Assembly (NCBI GenBank): GCA_947034885.2
Contig: OX344749.2
Location: 8,447,501 to 8,511,500, forward strand
Length of the DNA stretch: 64,000 nucleotides
Source of the DNA: Thuidium tamariscinum
Taxonomy: Eukaryota > Streptophyta > Bryopsida > Hypnales > Thuidiaceae
Direction of reading: 5' to 3'
Below, in pieces: positions 24,933-38,832 of the stretch. Both the position numbers and the translations under genes were made by a program. Below the pieces are notes generated by a model. The model made no database searches, was not told the origin of the DNA, and saw nothing but the letters and a program-made list of their open reading frames with translations. The number at the start of each line of letters is the position of its first letter. Positions within the stretch are counted from its first letter, which is position 1.

Positions 24933-27422
24933 ACTCATGGGCTCACACTTTTAGGCTCACATAATAACAACTCTCCAATAAACTACAGGACAATGAGGGA
25001 TCAATTCCTCATTCCATAGTTTGTGCACCTTGCAATAATTGAACAAAATAGTGGTGCCCAGGCAGTCCTCCTGAAGACAAGTTACTTTAGCCAGCCTCCG
25101 GCGTGAGGAGTGTGGCACCCACCCACCGAGCACCAATGAATGGAGGAACATCGACATCCAGCTGAACTGGGTCGATCAGTCCGTCAGTACCATATTGGGG
25201 TATTATGATTTTTCAGTATTTGGCCTGCGTGGGTTCAAAGTCAGTCAGTCTGCAGGCATGCCCTTTTATCTTACACAAGGGACCTTTCTTGGAAGTTTGG
25301 CAGGGGACACTAAGTTACTGTAAGGCGAGCTGTAACTTGAACTAATCTTAACTTAACTCGTCTTAACTTCCGTCGTTTTTATTATCAGGGATTTAAACGT
25401 ATCAACTCTGGAAACCCTGCCACTCTGTCAGGCTTAAGTTAGTCATAACTAATCAGGCGTTTGAAGCTATGGTTCTCAAAACCCATCAACTCCGTCACGG
25501 AGACAGGCTAACCACCGACACTCCCCTTTTCGTTACGTCGGTTAGGTGGACTTCGGTTCAATCCGTTAATTAAGGGAGAACAGTTCATATCACTCATTGA
25601 TCTAGAATTGTCAAATATCGATCATATATACTACGGGATCGATTGCAATGGAATATATACATTTACTCCAATTAATGTACTCCGATCATATACGAACTCC
25701 TGTAAGTTAGATACCGATAGAGAGGTTAGGGTATGTCATGCAGTTTTGAGTCTTGTTATCTACCTTTTGTTAATTCACAACTGACTTTGAAGCTGAGGCT
25801 TGTAATAATGCGGAGGCTAGAAATTACAGTGTCCGATGAAAGCCACGGAACGAGGTAACTTGTGGAACCAAATGGTGCACGTTTTCCTTGCTTTCGACTG
25901 ACCATGTGGGTGGGTCTTCCAACACCCGACAACCTATTGATTAGACCCTGTTTCAAGTTTCAAGGAGTGCGGGTCTGCGGGATTGAATTCATTGAGAATG
26001 TGGCATATTCAGTCCTGGAGAAGGTATGGATTCCATGAGCAAGCAAATCAGCGGGGAAGAAGGGGTCTACTTGCTCAGGAGCTAACCAAGTTGTTGAAAA
26101 GTCGCAGATTAAATGATTGTGCATTAATATCAAGCTCCATTGCAATGTCGGTGCTCATTCACTCCTTGGTTTAATTTCATTGTCGCATTCATGTCGAGCC
26201 CCGCAGACAGACAGCCTTGCCACCCTTGTGCTTGCTACCAGGAGTACCAATCATGTGGAAAAACAAGACGAACCAAAAGAATGTTGAGATATCAAATGCA
26301 CATGACGACTCTCGAGGACAACCTCAAACAGCGGAGCCCTTTTGGATTCACTACCGATGTTGGACTGTACAGTAAAGTGCACTACATTCGTATACGACCC
26401 CCTGGACTTGAGCTGGTGGAGAAACCCTTGTTAATTGCCGGAGGGGGAAATACTGATCTTACCTCTTGCAGGGGCAAAACTCACTCAGTGTTACGCCGCA
26501 TTGACTGATTTTCAAATGCTTCACTGATTTTTTCAGAAATTGAGGGGTTCAAATCTCAACAAAGGTGTTGAATAGCCTACAATTGTACCGCTTCCGATGT
26601 TGCTACAATTGATACCAATAAAGAGCTTCACCACACTCTGGTATCATCATTTCTGATGGGTCTCAACAGTCATTGAGGCATCTGTCAAAAGTAGCTCCTT
26701 TCCCCTTATTTCATGATCAAACTTCCAAGTGATAAGAAATAAACTTTTGTCATCATTGTTGTCATATAATTTCATGTGCCATGTAGGATACCCAACACAT
26801 GTTGAATTTGTGAAAAGAAATTTTCATCCTTGTAGTCACTCTTCTTAGTGTGGTAATCACTTGCTTTAATGAACCATTGACATGAAGTTTCTATCCCCAC
26901 TTGTTTAATGTCTTTTAGTTTCCTCAAAGAGCGACTTCTTGACTAATCACTTGCTAGCATCTAGTGTGTCTAGAAGACAATTGTTTGCATATTTCAACAA
27001 GTTTTTAGATCATGAATCCACCACTAGCCAAAGTTCACACAAGTACAATAACATCAAATGGAAAGAAATCATGCAATATTTGATTCTTGTAAAAGAAAAG
27101 GAATGATCCTATATTTGTGTTGCACCTTGTATAGCCACAAGCACGAAATGACTACTTAGAAGGTTCTTGGAAATAATGTGCGTAAGTGGAATGGCAACAA
27201 CAAAAGGAGCTTTGACCTCTATGGAAAGAATCCAAAGACATGAAAATTATTGACCTAATTCTTCCTTCCACTTCCCCTCTATGTATCCTCAATTGCTACC
27301 CCACTCCACTTTATCTAACCCAATCAGCTTTGATAAATTTGTGATTTTCATTGAGCTTGTTATGATGTTGATACTTTTGATGATACCTAAATGTTACACC
27401 TTTCTCTCCAACAAGGAGAAAC
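24933..27422. other. Intergenic DNA with a GC-richer island at about 25000-26550
   Basis: The island holds ORFs up to 122 codons. The plus-strand frame at about 26190-26508 has several Cys (CHPCACYQEYQSCGK) and ends near a CCTCTTGCAG acceptor-like site, but I could not match it to a domain family. It may be a decayed gene. From 26550 to 27422 nothing was recognised. Confidence 0.4.
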
Positions 27423-27425
27423 TTA

Positions 27426-27582
27426 GGCTAGGTTTAGACTAGGGTCCAAGATCAAGAAACTCTGGTGGAATTGAGCAATTTTGAATGGTTGAGAGCATGG
27501 ACCCCATTGGTTGAGAGCAATCCTATTGGTTGTGTGATTTTTCAGACCCAGTTCTGGACCCAGGTCTAAAATTAATCTGGCC
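27426..27582. mobile_element. Tourist-like (PIF/Harbinger-type) MITE
   Basis: The left end GGCTAGGTTTAGAC and the reverse complement of the right end GGCCAGATTAATTTTAGAC are related, and GGGTCCA blocks lie inverted further inside. TTA flanks both sides (27423-27425, 27583-27585), the TWA target of PIF/Harbinger MITEs. 157 bp. The tip is not the classic Tourist tip, so the superfamily is tentative. Confidence 0.6.
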
Positions 27583-27585
27583 TTA

Positions 27586-28296
27586 CCATAAAATTCTAAA
27601 TGTTGAAGAAACATGCCTGGAGCCCTGAATTAAAATGACAGCAGGGAAGACTAGGCAAAGGGGCATAGGGAGTTAACGTTCAAGGAAGTCAAACATTCCT
27701 GTAAGCAAGCAATAATGCATGTTCGCACTTTATAACCCTAATTAAGGTAAAAGCCATGGGATTGATAGCAGAGATCCAGTCCAATTTGGAGATAGTTGAC
27801 ATCATTAAATATCGTTTTTTCATTGACTCATGAAAAGCAAGAATGGATCATACACGACTCAGGTCTAAAGTGTCGAGCAAAGAATGGAAAAGGGTTAAAT
27901 CGATGGTATGACTTGGCTAACCTATTGAAGCACACATGCCCTCGTTACTATTCCTTTTACAAGCAGCACTAAAGTAATACCCCTTCCGAGAATCTTAGTG
28001 ACCTCAAGGAAGACAAATGAGAAAGGTCACTAAGATTACAATCAAATGGAATACATTCTTCAGCCAGGCGATAACTAAACAGCTAGGTCAGGGGTGATGA
28101 AATTCTGAACGCCTCAGAGGAGAGGTTCTCTTTTTATCACTGAGGTTTTCTCCTGAAGTGAACTGCATGAATAATAAATTATCAAAGAAAAACATAATTA
28201 CTTGAGGAGAAAATTGTTACAGATAGATAGTATTCCAGCTACACAAATGTCACAAGAGATATGGTAGGGATACAATCTAGAGCAAAAAAACCCAGT
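27586..28296. other. Intergenic DNA and probable 3' UTR of the DBC1-family gene
   Basis: No ORF with protein-like character. The part adjoining 28297 follows the stop codon of the minus-strand gene and probably includes its 3' UTR. Confidence 0.45.
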
Positions 28297-31200
28297 CTAC
28301 GTCATATCAACTTCAACTTCTTTCTCAGTAAAGATTCGATAAACAATACGATCATCACGCGAAGACTTGCTGCTCTCCGACACGGCACATGAAACAATGT
28401 CCTGCACACCCACAAATGCATGAAGAAGGCATGAGAACACAGATGTTGAAGGCCAGTAGTACTTGCCTATTTTGAGCGAGCAAGGACCAGATTGGAAGCA
28501 CTAAAACACGCATCTTCTCTGGCGTAGCATTTGATTTAACAAGCATCTGCTAAACAGAATACTAACAAAGAAATAAAACTAGGGGAGGAACATTTCCGGT
28601 GAAGATGGCGATCGACATACCTTAACATTCCTGTGCGACAGGAATTTTCTGAGGCAATGTAGGAGCCGCCGTACATCATCGGACTGCAAGACGTTGGCAA
28701 AGATAAGACTAAATGGACATCAAGACAGAAAAAACAAACCTTGCAAGTGGATAAAACCAAGAAACACACTCATCCTAGAGCTGTGAATGAAGCATTGTCA
28801 AGAGCAACTACAAATACATGAGCAACAATGACAAAAGGCTCAAGTGAGAAATCAGACCTTGAGATACCCCATTCTGTTCCTGTCAAAATATCGATATGCC
28901 TGTACGCAAACAACGTAAGGAATTAAATCAGTAAACCCTTACGACTTTGAAAATCATGGTGACATTTCCCCCATAATTGCAAATTCCACTCGGAAACTCG
29001 AATTAGTCCTAAAGCAAATGGACAGGAGGATCTACAGAACAATAACCAGGATTTTATCTCACCAGGAGTAGCTCTTCGTCCACTACAACCTTCTTCTCTA
29101 CCTTCCGCTCTTCTATTTTCTCTGCCTGCAAAACCAATTCAAAATTACACCATGGATCAAAATGTTGAACTGATACTACAGATGACATTATTTACATACC
29201 AGTTAAATGACAAAAAGATCTTGGTATTTTGAGATTGTTTAAGGAGGTTGACTAGTTCAATTAAGGAAAATTCTTAAAATGATCGAAAGTAACGCCGTGA
29301 TTCAAATAGACATGCTGAAAATTTAGACTTGTGCTCAAAATAGCTCGATGGGACTTAGATGGCACGTAGGCGCAACTAATTTACGTGCCGTGCATTAATG
29401 ACTTCACCAACATACCTCAACTTGTCTTTCCGTAGACGCAGCAGCGTCAGTCATTTCTGCATCTTTAAGCTCTTGCTTGACATGGTCAGTGCCATTTACT
29501 TCTGCGGTCTTAATCACACTAACTGCACTCGTAGGAGTAGCCTGAGAGTCTCCAGCGTCAGGTTCTTTCTTGCCATCGTTCTCCTCTATTTTATCACCCT
29601 CTGACCCATTTTCCTCCACTTTTTCTGCAGTCTTGAGAGGTTCTTCATCAGTCTTTACGTCTAAGATTGCTTTTGCATCCACCTCAACCTTCACCTCTAC
29701 TTCTGGTTTGTCAGAAAATTTACTGCGCTTCCGCTGGGAGGATGAGCCTTCTGCATCCACTTCTTTCTCATTCTCTTGTTTCCGTTTCTTCTCCTCTTTT
29801 CTACGAGCGTGGCTCTCTTCTCGTACGGTCTGGTCCCAACCATTGCAATGACAGAATGAGGAAAGTCCTTATTAAATGACGCACATTGATATTAAAGAAA
29901 AACAAACCGTAACAGATAAACCAAATCTAAAGAGAAACCTGCTCAGCTTCAATGTGCAGTAAAGTACCAGTAAATTTGATAAAATACGACTGCCCATCTT
30001 GAACTGTAGCAATTCTTGCAACACCTCCGCAAATAACGAGAGCTGCTCAACACCCAGTAGTCGATTCGAGACACATTTTAGTGACATCGGACTTCATACA
30101 ATGAACTCAACAAGGGATACTAATAAATCTACTCTCATATGGGTTAGAAGTAACGTCATTAAGAGAGGTAAAGGTCAGAGGAACAGTAAGCCATGAGGCT
30201 GCTCAGACACATATATCCACCATGGAATAAATTTGCAATCTATAGCTCGTCACTTGGGATTGCAGGTGGAAATAAAGTAAAGGGAGGTTACCTCAAAAGT
30301 GCACTCCTCTCTATCCTCCTCATCATAGTCGAGTAACCCATCAAGTGAGATGGTCATCGAACGCATCTGCTATGTCAAAAATAAAATTCACAATCCAGAA
30401 TGATCAGCCATTCGTACATGCGGAGTATTAAGCTAGGCACACAGAAATTGGGATCTGAGTCGATTGACATAACAAATTGAATGACCTATATAAGGATAAA
30501 TAGGTGCCTTCATGATTATCTGCTATTACCTAAGTGGCCAATCCATTATGAATGGGTGTAAAATTCGGAATAAGAATAGGACTCAGGTCCTGAAGGGACT
30601 AGCACGGAGCCCTACCTTTGATGACTTCGAACGTTTGGTTATGAGCAAAAGACCAGGTGCAGGAATTTCTTCTTGCGGAATCAGGAGCACCTTATTTTCT
30701 TCAGGTGCAGGCTTTGTTGGGTCATTCTCCACTTTGTCTTTCTCTTGGTTTTCAGTCAGTTTCTCCTTGATATCAGACTTTTCCTCAGAAATGGATGCCT
30801 CACCTGTTGCCCCCAGTGTTTCCTTTTCCTCTTTCACACCATTTGAATCACCTGCAAATTTTAGAAAGACCGAGGGTAAAGCACCTTTCAAGAATTATCA
30901 ACAATTTATTCCGGGACATGCCAAATGCCTTATCCAAGTCTCGCATTTCCGATCGAAAAAATTTCTTCAGCAAAATTTCAGAAATAACATCGCCTATCCA
31001 TTATTCACAAAGAAAACTTTAAAGCTGGCATTCGTACACATGTAAGGTCAACAAAAAGAAGCGAGAACGATAGATACCTTCTTTAGGCATCTTTTCCTCG
31101 GATGCATCCTGTGAACATGGATTCAAAAATTCGAACTAAAGGTCAGTTCTTTCATTACAGACAACCTCGCAATCAGACCACTTGCTCCGTTTGAAATCGT

Positions 31201-34200
31201 ATGCCATGGAATGTACAGAAAGCCAATATTTTCAAACAATTATTTCGAGCAAAATAGTACCAATTCCAAATCTAAAAGCAACTACAGCAGCCCGACTCAT
31301 TCGATCACTTTTATTCCACGAATTCATTACAACAAAACCGACCTTGGTTTTTTTAGCTGCGACTTCAGATTCAAGCTTGGCTTGTTGCCTCGCTTTCCAC
31401 CGAGCTTGCCAAACTTCGGTTGATGGAACACAGTCACTGATTGAAGGAAGGAACATCACTGTGATCTCCTTTACACTCGGCAGGCCATTTTCTCCTAGTC
31501 TTTCATAGTGAACCTACACACGAGGAATCTCACGACTCAGAAAAACAAGGTGAAATGCTCTCAATTTCATAATACAAAAACACACGAATGTCAAATTTTT
31601 CTGACTAAGATGGGACAGATCACGTAGAAGAACCTCCACTATGCGACTCCAAGTTTTACAGCCACTTAGATCCAACTGCGTAGAGTCCCGGGTACATCTG
31701 CAAAAAACAGTGGCAGATTAATACCACAACCGCACGTCACCAAAATTTAAGGTTGCACAAAATCTGCATATTCAATAGCTCTCTGACAATCAATATCCAG
31801 AAATACTTGACCTAATACTGTTGATTCGGAACAACAATGTGAAGCAACGTGCGGAAGGAAATGCTGAACAAAAGTCAACCTGATAGCAGTCTTAATTAGA
31901 GCACTGTCACCATTGGCCGGATCACCCCCATCAAGCTCCTCGTCCCAGCGGCCACCAACAGCCATGATTGCACTTCGATCCTTCCTAAGAGCTACAAACT
32001 TGAGGAGATTGTGTATGTGAGAAGGCTTCTCTTCTGAACTCTTATCTGAGAGAAAATCCGCCAAAGCTTCCGAATTAAGCCCGCTCATCAGCATGACCTG
32101 CGGCAATCCCCACAAATAGCAATAATTAGAGAAGAAAACGAACGTGGACAGATTCTGAGCACATGTACCCCAGTGGAAAGGGTCTCAGTAGAAGAGAAGT
32201 GTTCGGCTGATTCTGATACGTGGGGAGATAAATGCCAAACTGCTCTGAGCTGACGTATAACGAAAAGCCCCAAGGGAGCAATGCCTCTCCTCAAAATGTT
32301 GTTGATATCCAAGGAGAAAGAGGCACATGGCTAATTCAAACCAAAACAAGTCATTTGTCACCTGCGTGCTCTACTAGTACAAGTCTCAAATCGGGGTGTT
32401 TCTTTATGAGTTCAGATTTCAATAGACGGCAAAAAGAAAAGTTCGAAACCAGGAACCAGTAGTTTGCTCAGGGAGTCAGGACGTCAGATCGTCAGAACAG
32501 CAAAGGAACGTTAGTGTTCATGACTTGACTTCTTCACGCACACAATGATTGAAGTGAAGGAAGCGAAGGGCAAAGCTCAGAGTTTCTGAGAAGCAGCAAA
32601 GCTGAGAGCTGAGTTACGGATGAATGAGAGTCCGCAATTGAAATGATCTGCCTTCAAATCATTTATGAAATCGTCAAATGCCTCGACTGTAGTTACTGAA
32701 ATGGTGAATTGGCCCACCGGAATCCAGTAGCAGTCAAGACACAATTTCATTCTTCTGTACCCGGTTTTACCTTTGCGTTCCATACGGTAGTTTGCGGCGC
32801 CGGCTTAGAAGTAGTAGACGTAGAAAGAGTAGTTGCTGAAGCCGCAGAAGTAAGCGCTTTGTCGGAGATATTTGGTGGGGTCTCCTTAGTGGACTCGCCC
32901 TCATCCTCTATGTCTACAGCATCGTGCTCAAAGCTGTGGCAAATCCCATTCCAGGACCACGGTTGGTATGTGTCATGACAGAAGACCAATGGAGGGTTTG
33001 ACAATATAAGCGTTATCATGCTGTGACACGCGTCAGCGCTTCCCCAACTCTACTTTGCTGCAGTTACGAGCGTAGCCTCTTTTACATCTTTCTTCCCAGT
33101 TGCATCCATCGATTATTACCACATCATTGATCTGTTGAAATTTTTTTACTAGGACGTTCTAAGATAACCCCGAATTCATAGAATGAGCTTGAGAGTATCA
33201 TGACATCACGAAGGCCAATGGTGCCATGCACAGTAAGTTTCACAAAGACGAGGTACCCTGTGACGTCATTGATGAGATATTTCAACGGAGGAAACGACCA
33301 TGAAAACAGACCAACTTAGAATCCTCACTAATAACAAGTTCATGTCAAAGGCAGAAACAAGCACTCTACCCATGCTGTCCTTCTGGTGCCACTTGCAGGC
33401 CCTCGAAAAACAGCAGATTTCCACGAGTAGTAAAGCAGGAAGGGATTAATGGTAGACCTGATTGGTTCGTTTATAGGCAATTCCACGCCTCTGTTCACCC
33501 AACACGCAACTAGCTGCAAGACAGGTGACCAGAAACAGAACAAAACAGTATAAGCATTCACCGCAGGAAAGGATCTATAAATAACATATCGTTGATAACA
33601 AAATATGAACGCAATAAAGGTTCTAGCAGAGCGTGGTGATGAAGGTCTGAACATGAGGAGATATCCAAAATCTATGAAATCAACATAATTTCCAATAACA
33701 TAGAAGATTAACTACGTGAAAGACAGATGTTACCTTGGAGAATTCAGGCACCATATAGAGCTTGGAGTAGCGCTTGCTAACAGATGAATAGTCTCTTTCC
33801 ACATCCACTAAACTGTAGGGCTCAATCTATAAGTGCCAAACAACCAGTGTTTGCTGTTAAGCACAAGATTTCATTCGAACAATATATGTAAACAACTAGA
33901 AGTCAGTTTACAACCACAAGATCAGTAGAAAAATGTCTGTTCGGTATCTTGCTGGAACATACAAAAGGACGGAACCACTGATTTCCCAAACCTATGGCCA
34001 ACAAAATATTAAGGAAAGCGTATCACGTAACAAACACTTACCTTGCAAACATAATCTCTCCTTTTCTCCTTCGAAGGGGAAGTATGCCTGCGACCAAACA
34101 ACAAAAGTATATGAAAGGGTTTAAAATACAACTCTAAGCTGATCATGTAGGAGTGACGAGGGCGTCCCTACACATTCGACTTGCATGAGAGAAGCAGAGA

Positions 34201-37200
34201 AGTGACTGATCAGATTGAAAATTAAGGTGATTGTGCTGGGTAATACATATCATGATGATGTGACAAGCGCCACTGAGGAATCTAGGAACATAACAGGGTC
34301 AAATCATCTCCAGAATTCACCTAGAAACTCAACAGTTCATGACGGACACTGTAAGTCAGAAGCTCAAACATTGTCAAAGAATTGAATCATGAAGGAGGCG
34401 CGAAGTGCTAAAAACACAATTTCAACAAACAAAAACGAGTCAAACCACTGGTTAGACTCATAGACCTTCCATATATTGACCTCCAAAGGAACATGTTCTC
34501 ACCTGTAAGAAGTCTCCCGACGAGGTGACTCTTTCCGACTGCGTTCATCCCGGTCAGCAGCTGGTGACATCTTGCGGTCATGAGAGGCCCTTACACCAGG
34601 ACTGCGATCCCTCTTCCTGTCATCGTCTCTTCTGTCTCTATCCCGGTCTCTGCCTCTTTCTCGGTTATCACGATCATACGATCCCATGCTTCCAACAGGG
34701 CCTCGGCCACCACTCACTGGAATTCTACTATTGCTCCGACCTCTATCCCTGCTGTCACCGTCCCTGCTGTTACGACGATTGACGTCATCATGACGTCGAT
34801 CACCACCTCCAGATCGATCCCCGCCTCCGGAGCGGAACGGAGGTAGAGGATCACGACGATCGTCATTTCGACTGCTCCCGATGCTCGGACGGTCAGAGCG
34901 ACCGCCGCCGTAGCTGCCCTCTCTCTGCACGGGGAAACCCCCTCCACCAGTTCCACGCCCAGCACTGTAGTCACGCCCTGGAGGTAGTTGAACACCACCA
35001 TAACCCATGGCAGGTGCACTGTGACCAGCATAAATTTGACCTCCTGAAAAAACCGTTTTGAAATCCATCAGTTTTTCAGTTTTCTACTCCCTTACTGCAC
35101 GTTTGTGAAGACAGAAAAACACAAAGTCAACGCTAGAGCTCCATACAAAAACTTGATATGTTGAGGATATCCACATATATGACAGATGTTTGATGAACAA
35201 TGAGTGGAAGTACGTATGACAAGCTCAGGGTAGGCAGAGTACCCCCAGGACCTCGCCCAGCATTCATGCCTCCATACACTGAAGCTTGCTGATTGCCTCC
35301 ATAAGCAGCGCCCCCACCCGCAACTCCGGGATTACGCCCTCCTCCTGCTCCTCCATACTGCGCAACTAATTCCGCTTCAGCACGATTAGCCCCATAGTTC
35401 CCTCCTATCATTCCTCTGGGAGTACCGCCATAATCCTGACCAACACTTGTTCGTACAGCAGTCCCTCTCCCAAGATATTCTCCTTGTTGCCTGGACAAAC
35501 ACCCACTACGAAGATAAAGATTCGAATCAACATTGTATATAGCCCTCCAACTTCCCCCCGAAACTGATTGTCCTACGCCAATTCTTATTCTCCGATCTCA
35601 TAATGCCCATGCCGAGATTGGGGGCCTGCTAATCAAATTAAATGTTTTCATTCCACAACATTGAGACTTTTACTTGGATTTTCTAGAGTCATGCAAAAGT
35701 CACCCAATACCATGCAGCGAGCAATTTCTGAGCATCAATGCTGTGAAGAGAACTATTACTATTTCTAGACAGTGAGTTTCACTGAATAGCTGGAATTAAA
35801 TGCAAGTCGAGCTTTCACTAACCGTGTCGCACTCTCCAAGGCTGGAGTTGCAGGTCCTCGAACCGCCAGCTTTGCGGCTTGCAGTTTCTGAGCCTCGAAA
35901 GCTTGCAGAACCTGAACCTGTTGTAGAAGGAGCTGAATCTTTCATAACCAAGAAAATGCTTTAGCTGAAAGAATTCAGTAAACCTTCCTAACAAATACGT
36001 GAACCACTAACACAAACTCACCGCAGCACATAATCAGGAAGAGAGCATATAGCTCAGACGTAATTGGATTATATAGAGCGCTCATCGGTATGTTAATAAT
36101 ATGGAGGCGAGGAAAAGAAAAGTTTAAGAATCGATATGAATCTCCATACAGTGGCTGTTTCTTAATTACTGAGGACTTTAAATCATCAAAATGTTGCTGA
36201 GCCTCACAAGAGGAGAAAACGAGCACCTGATTTTGCTGGTTTTGCCGATCCAGCTGCTGCTGCCGCAGCACATCACAAGAACAGTAAGTCCAGGTGCAAA
36301 CGCAAGGTCTGATTCTAGAATGACATTGCAATCACATTCTCCATAATTGTCTCAATAAACGCGGATTTAAATAAACGATTACAGTATACTCATAAGGAAG
36401 TTTAATTTAGCTAGTGAGCTTTGAACACCTACACTATTTTAAGAATATTTAGATCAGTAAGGCACCATTTCCCAACATATTAGTTGTAGTTTGGAAACTG
36501 ACCTGTCTTTGCTGAGCAGTAGCAGTAACGGATTGAGGATCTTGATAGCCGCGTGCAGCATCGGATCGAGAATCAGATTGTCCGTAGGCATTCTGTGTCT
36601 GTCCAAAATGCCCCCTTTCGGCCATCCCGTACTCAGCAGCCTTCATATTATAGCTAGACCCATATTGGTCCGCTGCAGTTTTTTGATTATAATCCGAAGG
36701 CGAAGTAGCTACCCCATATTCACTAGCCTTCCCACCATAACCTGCTGTTGAAGCACTGCCAGTATACTTGGCAGTGTCCCCATATTTAGCCACTTCACCA
36801 TATTTGGGAGCCTCACCATACTTGGAAACCTCGGCGTATTTTGTAACATCTGAGGCACCGTACACACCAGATGTATTTACAGATGGTGCACCACCAACCA
36901 CGTAAGAAGCTCCACTACCAATAGTGGCCCTACTATCTTGAGCTGTACCATAAGCTGTTGAGCCGCGGGTAGCACCAGTTTGCGATTGATAGTCCTCTGC
37001 GGATCGACCGCTTGCTCCCAATACCTGCGCAAGATTGCATTTAAAGATGAGCCTTAACAAACTGGGAAGACCACCAATTAAAGTTGTGTTGAGAAGGCCA
37101 AGTGAGAACATTTCCTTATCTTAGAAATAACAAATTCCACTATCCACAACTGAATGAAATTTGGTTCGGTACGAAGATCTACTCGGCCTATGTATGAAAT

Positions 37201-38832
37201 ACACCATAAATTCGCATCGCCACTCGTTACAAAAATTCGCACATTTTCATTTCCTGCCAAGGCATCAGCAGTAACTATCTCACCTGTTGGCTAGCACCCT
37301 GTGTTGGAGCAGTATAAACAGCTCCATACTGACCTCCGTACTGACTAGCTGCAACATTTGCTGACCCACCACTGGCAGGTACCGATGCCACACCAGTGGA
37401 CGACCGACCATAAACACCCTGTTGTGCATCAGCCTGTTGAGCACCCTGGACTGAGGCTTGCTGGGACCAAGCCACCTGCTGCTGTTGTTGGGCCGATTGC
37501 TGAGTTGCAGCAACAGGAGCACCATATGTGGCAGTGGTAGCGTATCCTGATTGAGCGGAAGCTGCCGTTGGTTGCTGGAACAACGGCACACAAAACCCAA
37601 CAAGAGACATCAGTTGACAAATATAAACAATCAGAAACTAGGGCTCCCAACAGTCAGTAAAGATGGATTATATACAATGAATAATCAGTAATATGCGAGT
37701 CTTTAATCCAAAGATGCTTAGAATATTATTAAAAGACAAAAACCAAGCCGCACACAGAAATTCGTTAAAGAAGGCCCAAACACATCAAACAGTAAAGACA
37801 AAAGATGCAACAAATATTGGGTGTAAACACGTGGGATATCCACTACAAGGAATTTCTTACCTGATAAGCTTGCTGAGCATAGCTCTGCTGCGCATACGCT
37901 TGCGGTTGTCCATATGCCGCACTTGCTGCAGAAGAGGGAGCGACTGCTTGTTGTCCCGTATACGAGTTAGCTGAGTACGAGTACTGAGAAGCCACCACCT
38001 GCTGCAGCACACAAAGAATAAATGTCAGATTGCACTAGATTTTAAAGTAAGAATTTAACACAAAATCCTCGGGATCACACTGCCATATGTAAGAAGTCGC
38101 CTTTCATGGCCAGAAACATTATTCAACGTCATAAATGTGACACTTGCAACTCGAGAAGACTTAAAGGCACAATTGTGATCCGATCGTGAACTGCGGAAAG
38201 CCGGAAACCCCAAGGCGACAATTCAAATAAGCATATTGGCGGCATGAAGAACAAAATCACTGGAAAGCAACATCGATCACTTCGAAGAAACGCATAGAGA
38301 GCCATCTCACCAATATATTAAATCACAGAGAAAAAAAACTCTCGCTGGATAAAAGATTGTAAATTTCACAAAATAGAGAGAGAAGTAGTAAAGAAGAACC
38401 AACACATATACGCTCTAGGATTCGTCATGAGAAAGCGATGAACTATAGTAACTGCCTGAAACCCTTAAAACTCCCAAAGACCAACTTGGCTGTTTCAAAT
38501 TTGGATTAACTGTTTTCCGTAAACCCTAAAAGAGTGTCAGACATGATCATGAAGTCACTCCAAGAAACATCAACACCTGTTCGACCACTCTAAGGCAACC
38601 TAAACCATTCCCTTTCCTACAATGCAACAAAAAAAACATTCCATCCCACATTGCGATTGAACCCCGATTGCCCGACCAGTAATTGCGTCCAAATCCAAAA
38701 ATGACCCAAAAATGACGCAACTCCTTGAAATTACACCTGCGGAACGAGAGCCGCTTGTTGTTGTTGCTGCTGTTGCTGTTGCTGCGTCTGCGGCTGAGCC
38801 GCAGCAGCTCTCGCCATTGCCCACTGATCCAT
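28297..38832 (-). CDS. RSA1-like: Plant CCAR1/DBC1-family protein (SHORT ROOT IN SALT MEDIUM 1-like)
   Basis: 24 coding exons join in frame: 38832-38737, 38001-37861, 37574-37284, 37024-36503, 36259-36227, 35917-35823, 35490-35243, 35043-34503, 34087-34042, 33826-33734, 33513-33458, 32933-32771, 32097-31880, 31697-31634, 31513-31343, 31108-31078, 30851-30616, 30366-30292, 30042-29968, 29829-29416, 29125-29063, 28899-28858, 28683-28621, 28401-28297; about 1293 residues. The start MDQWAMARAAAA is followed by ten Gln. Residues 1-360 are Gln/Ala/Tyr-rich, with Lys-Tyr-Gly repeats near 238-264; 476-655 are Gly-rich, then Arg/Asp-rich. The DBC1 core (about 670-930) shows PYSLVDVERDY, GGRWDEELDGGDP, TQLDLSGCKTW and EITVMFLPSI. 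Then come TISLDGLLDYDEEDREE, LSLFAEVLQELL, a Lys/Glu-rich stretch and an EF-hand-like AYRYFDRNRMGYL. In Arabidopsis the family member is a nuclear regulator of salt-stress genes (RSA1); this role is inferred by homology. Exon 2 and 5 starts could shift by 3-6 bases. Confidence 0.9.

Noticed and set aside
26140-26508. A plus-strand ORF with Cys-rich start that at first recalled an LBD (LOB-domain) transcription factor
   Set aside because: The Cys spacing does not fit C-x2-C-x6-C-x3-C, the rest of the LOB domain is missing and there is no second exon.
28401-28546. Minus-strand ORF MLVKSNATPEKMRV as a coding exon of the DBC1-family gene
   Set aside because: Direct joining of the exon ending SHRNVK to DIVSCAVSESSKSS keeps phase and family similarity; the ORF lies in the intron.
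29872-30087. Apparent frameshift in the DBC1-family gene after LSLFAEVLQELL, because another frame reads FIKFTGTLLHIEAEQ
   Set aside because: A GTACTT donor directly after SRILSNLL and the acceptor at 29830 join in phase to TVREESHARRKEEKK, so no frameshift is needed.
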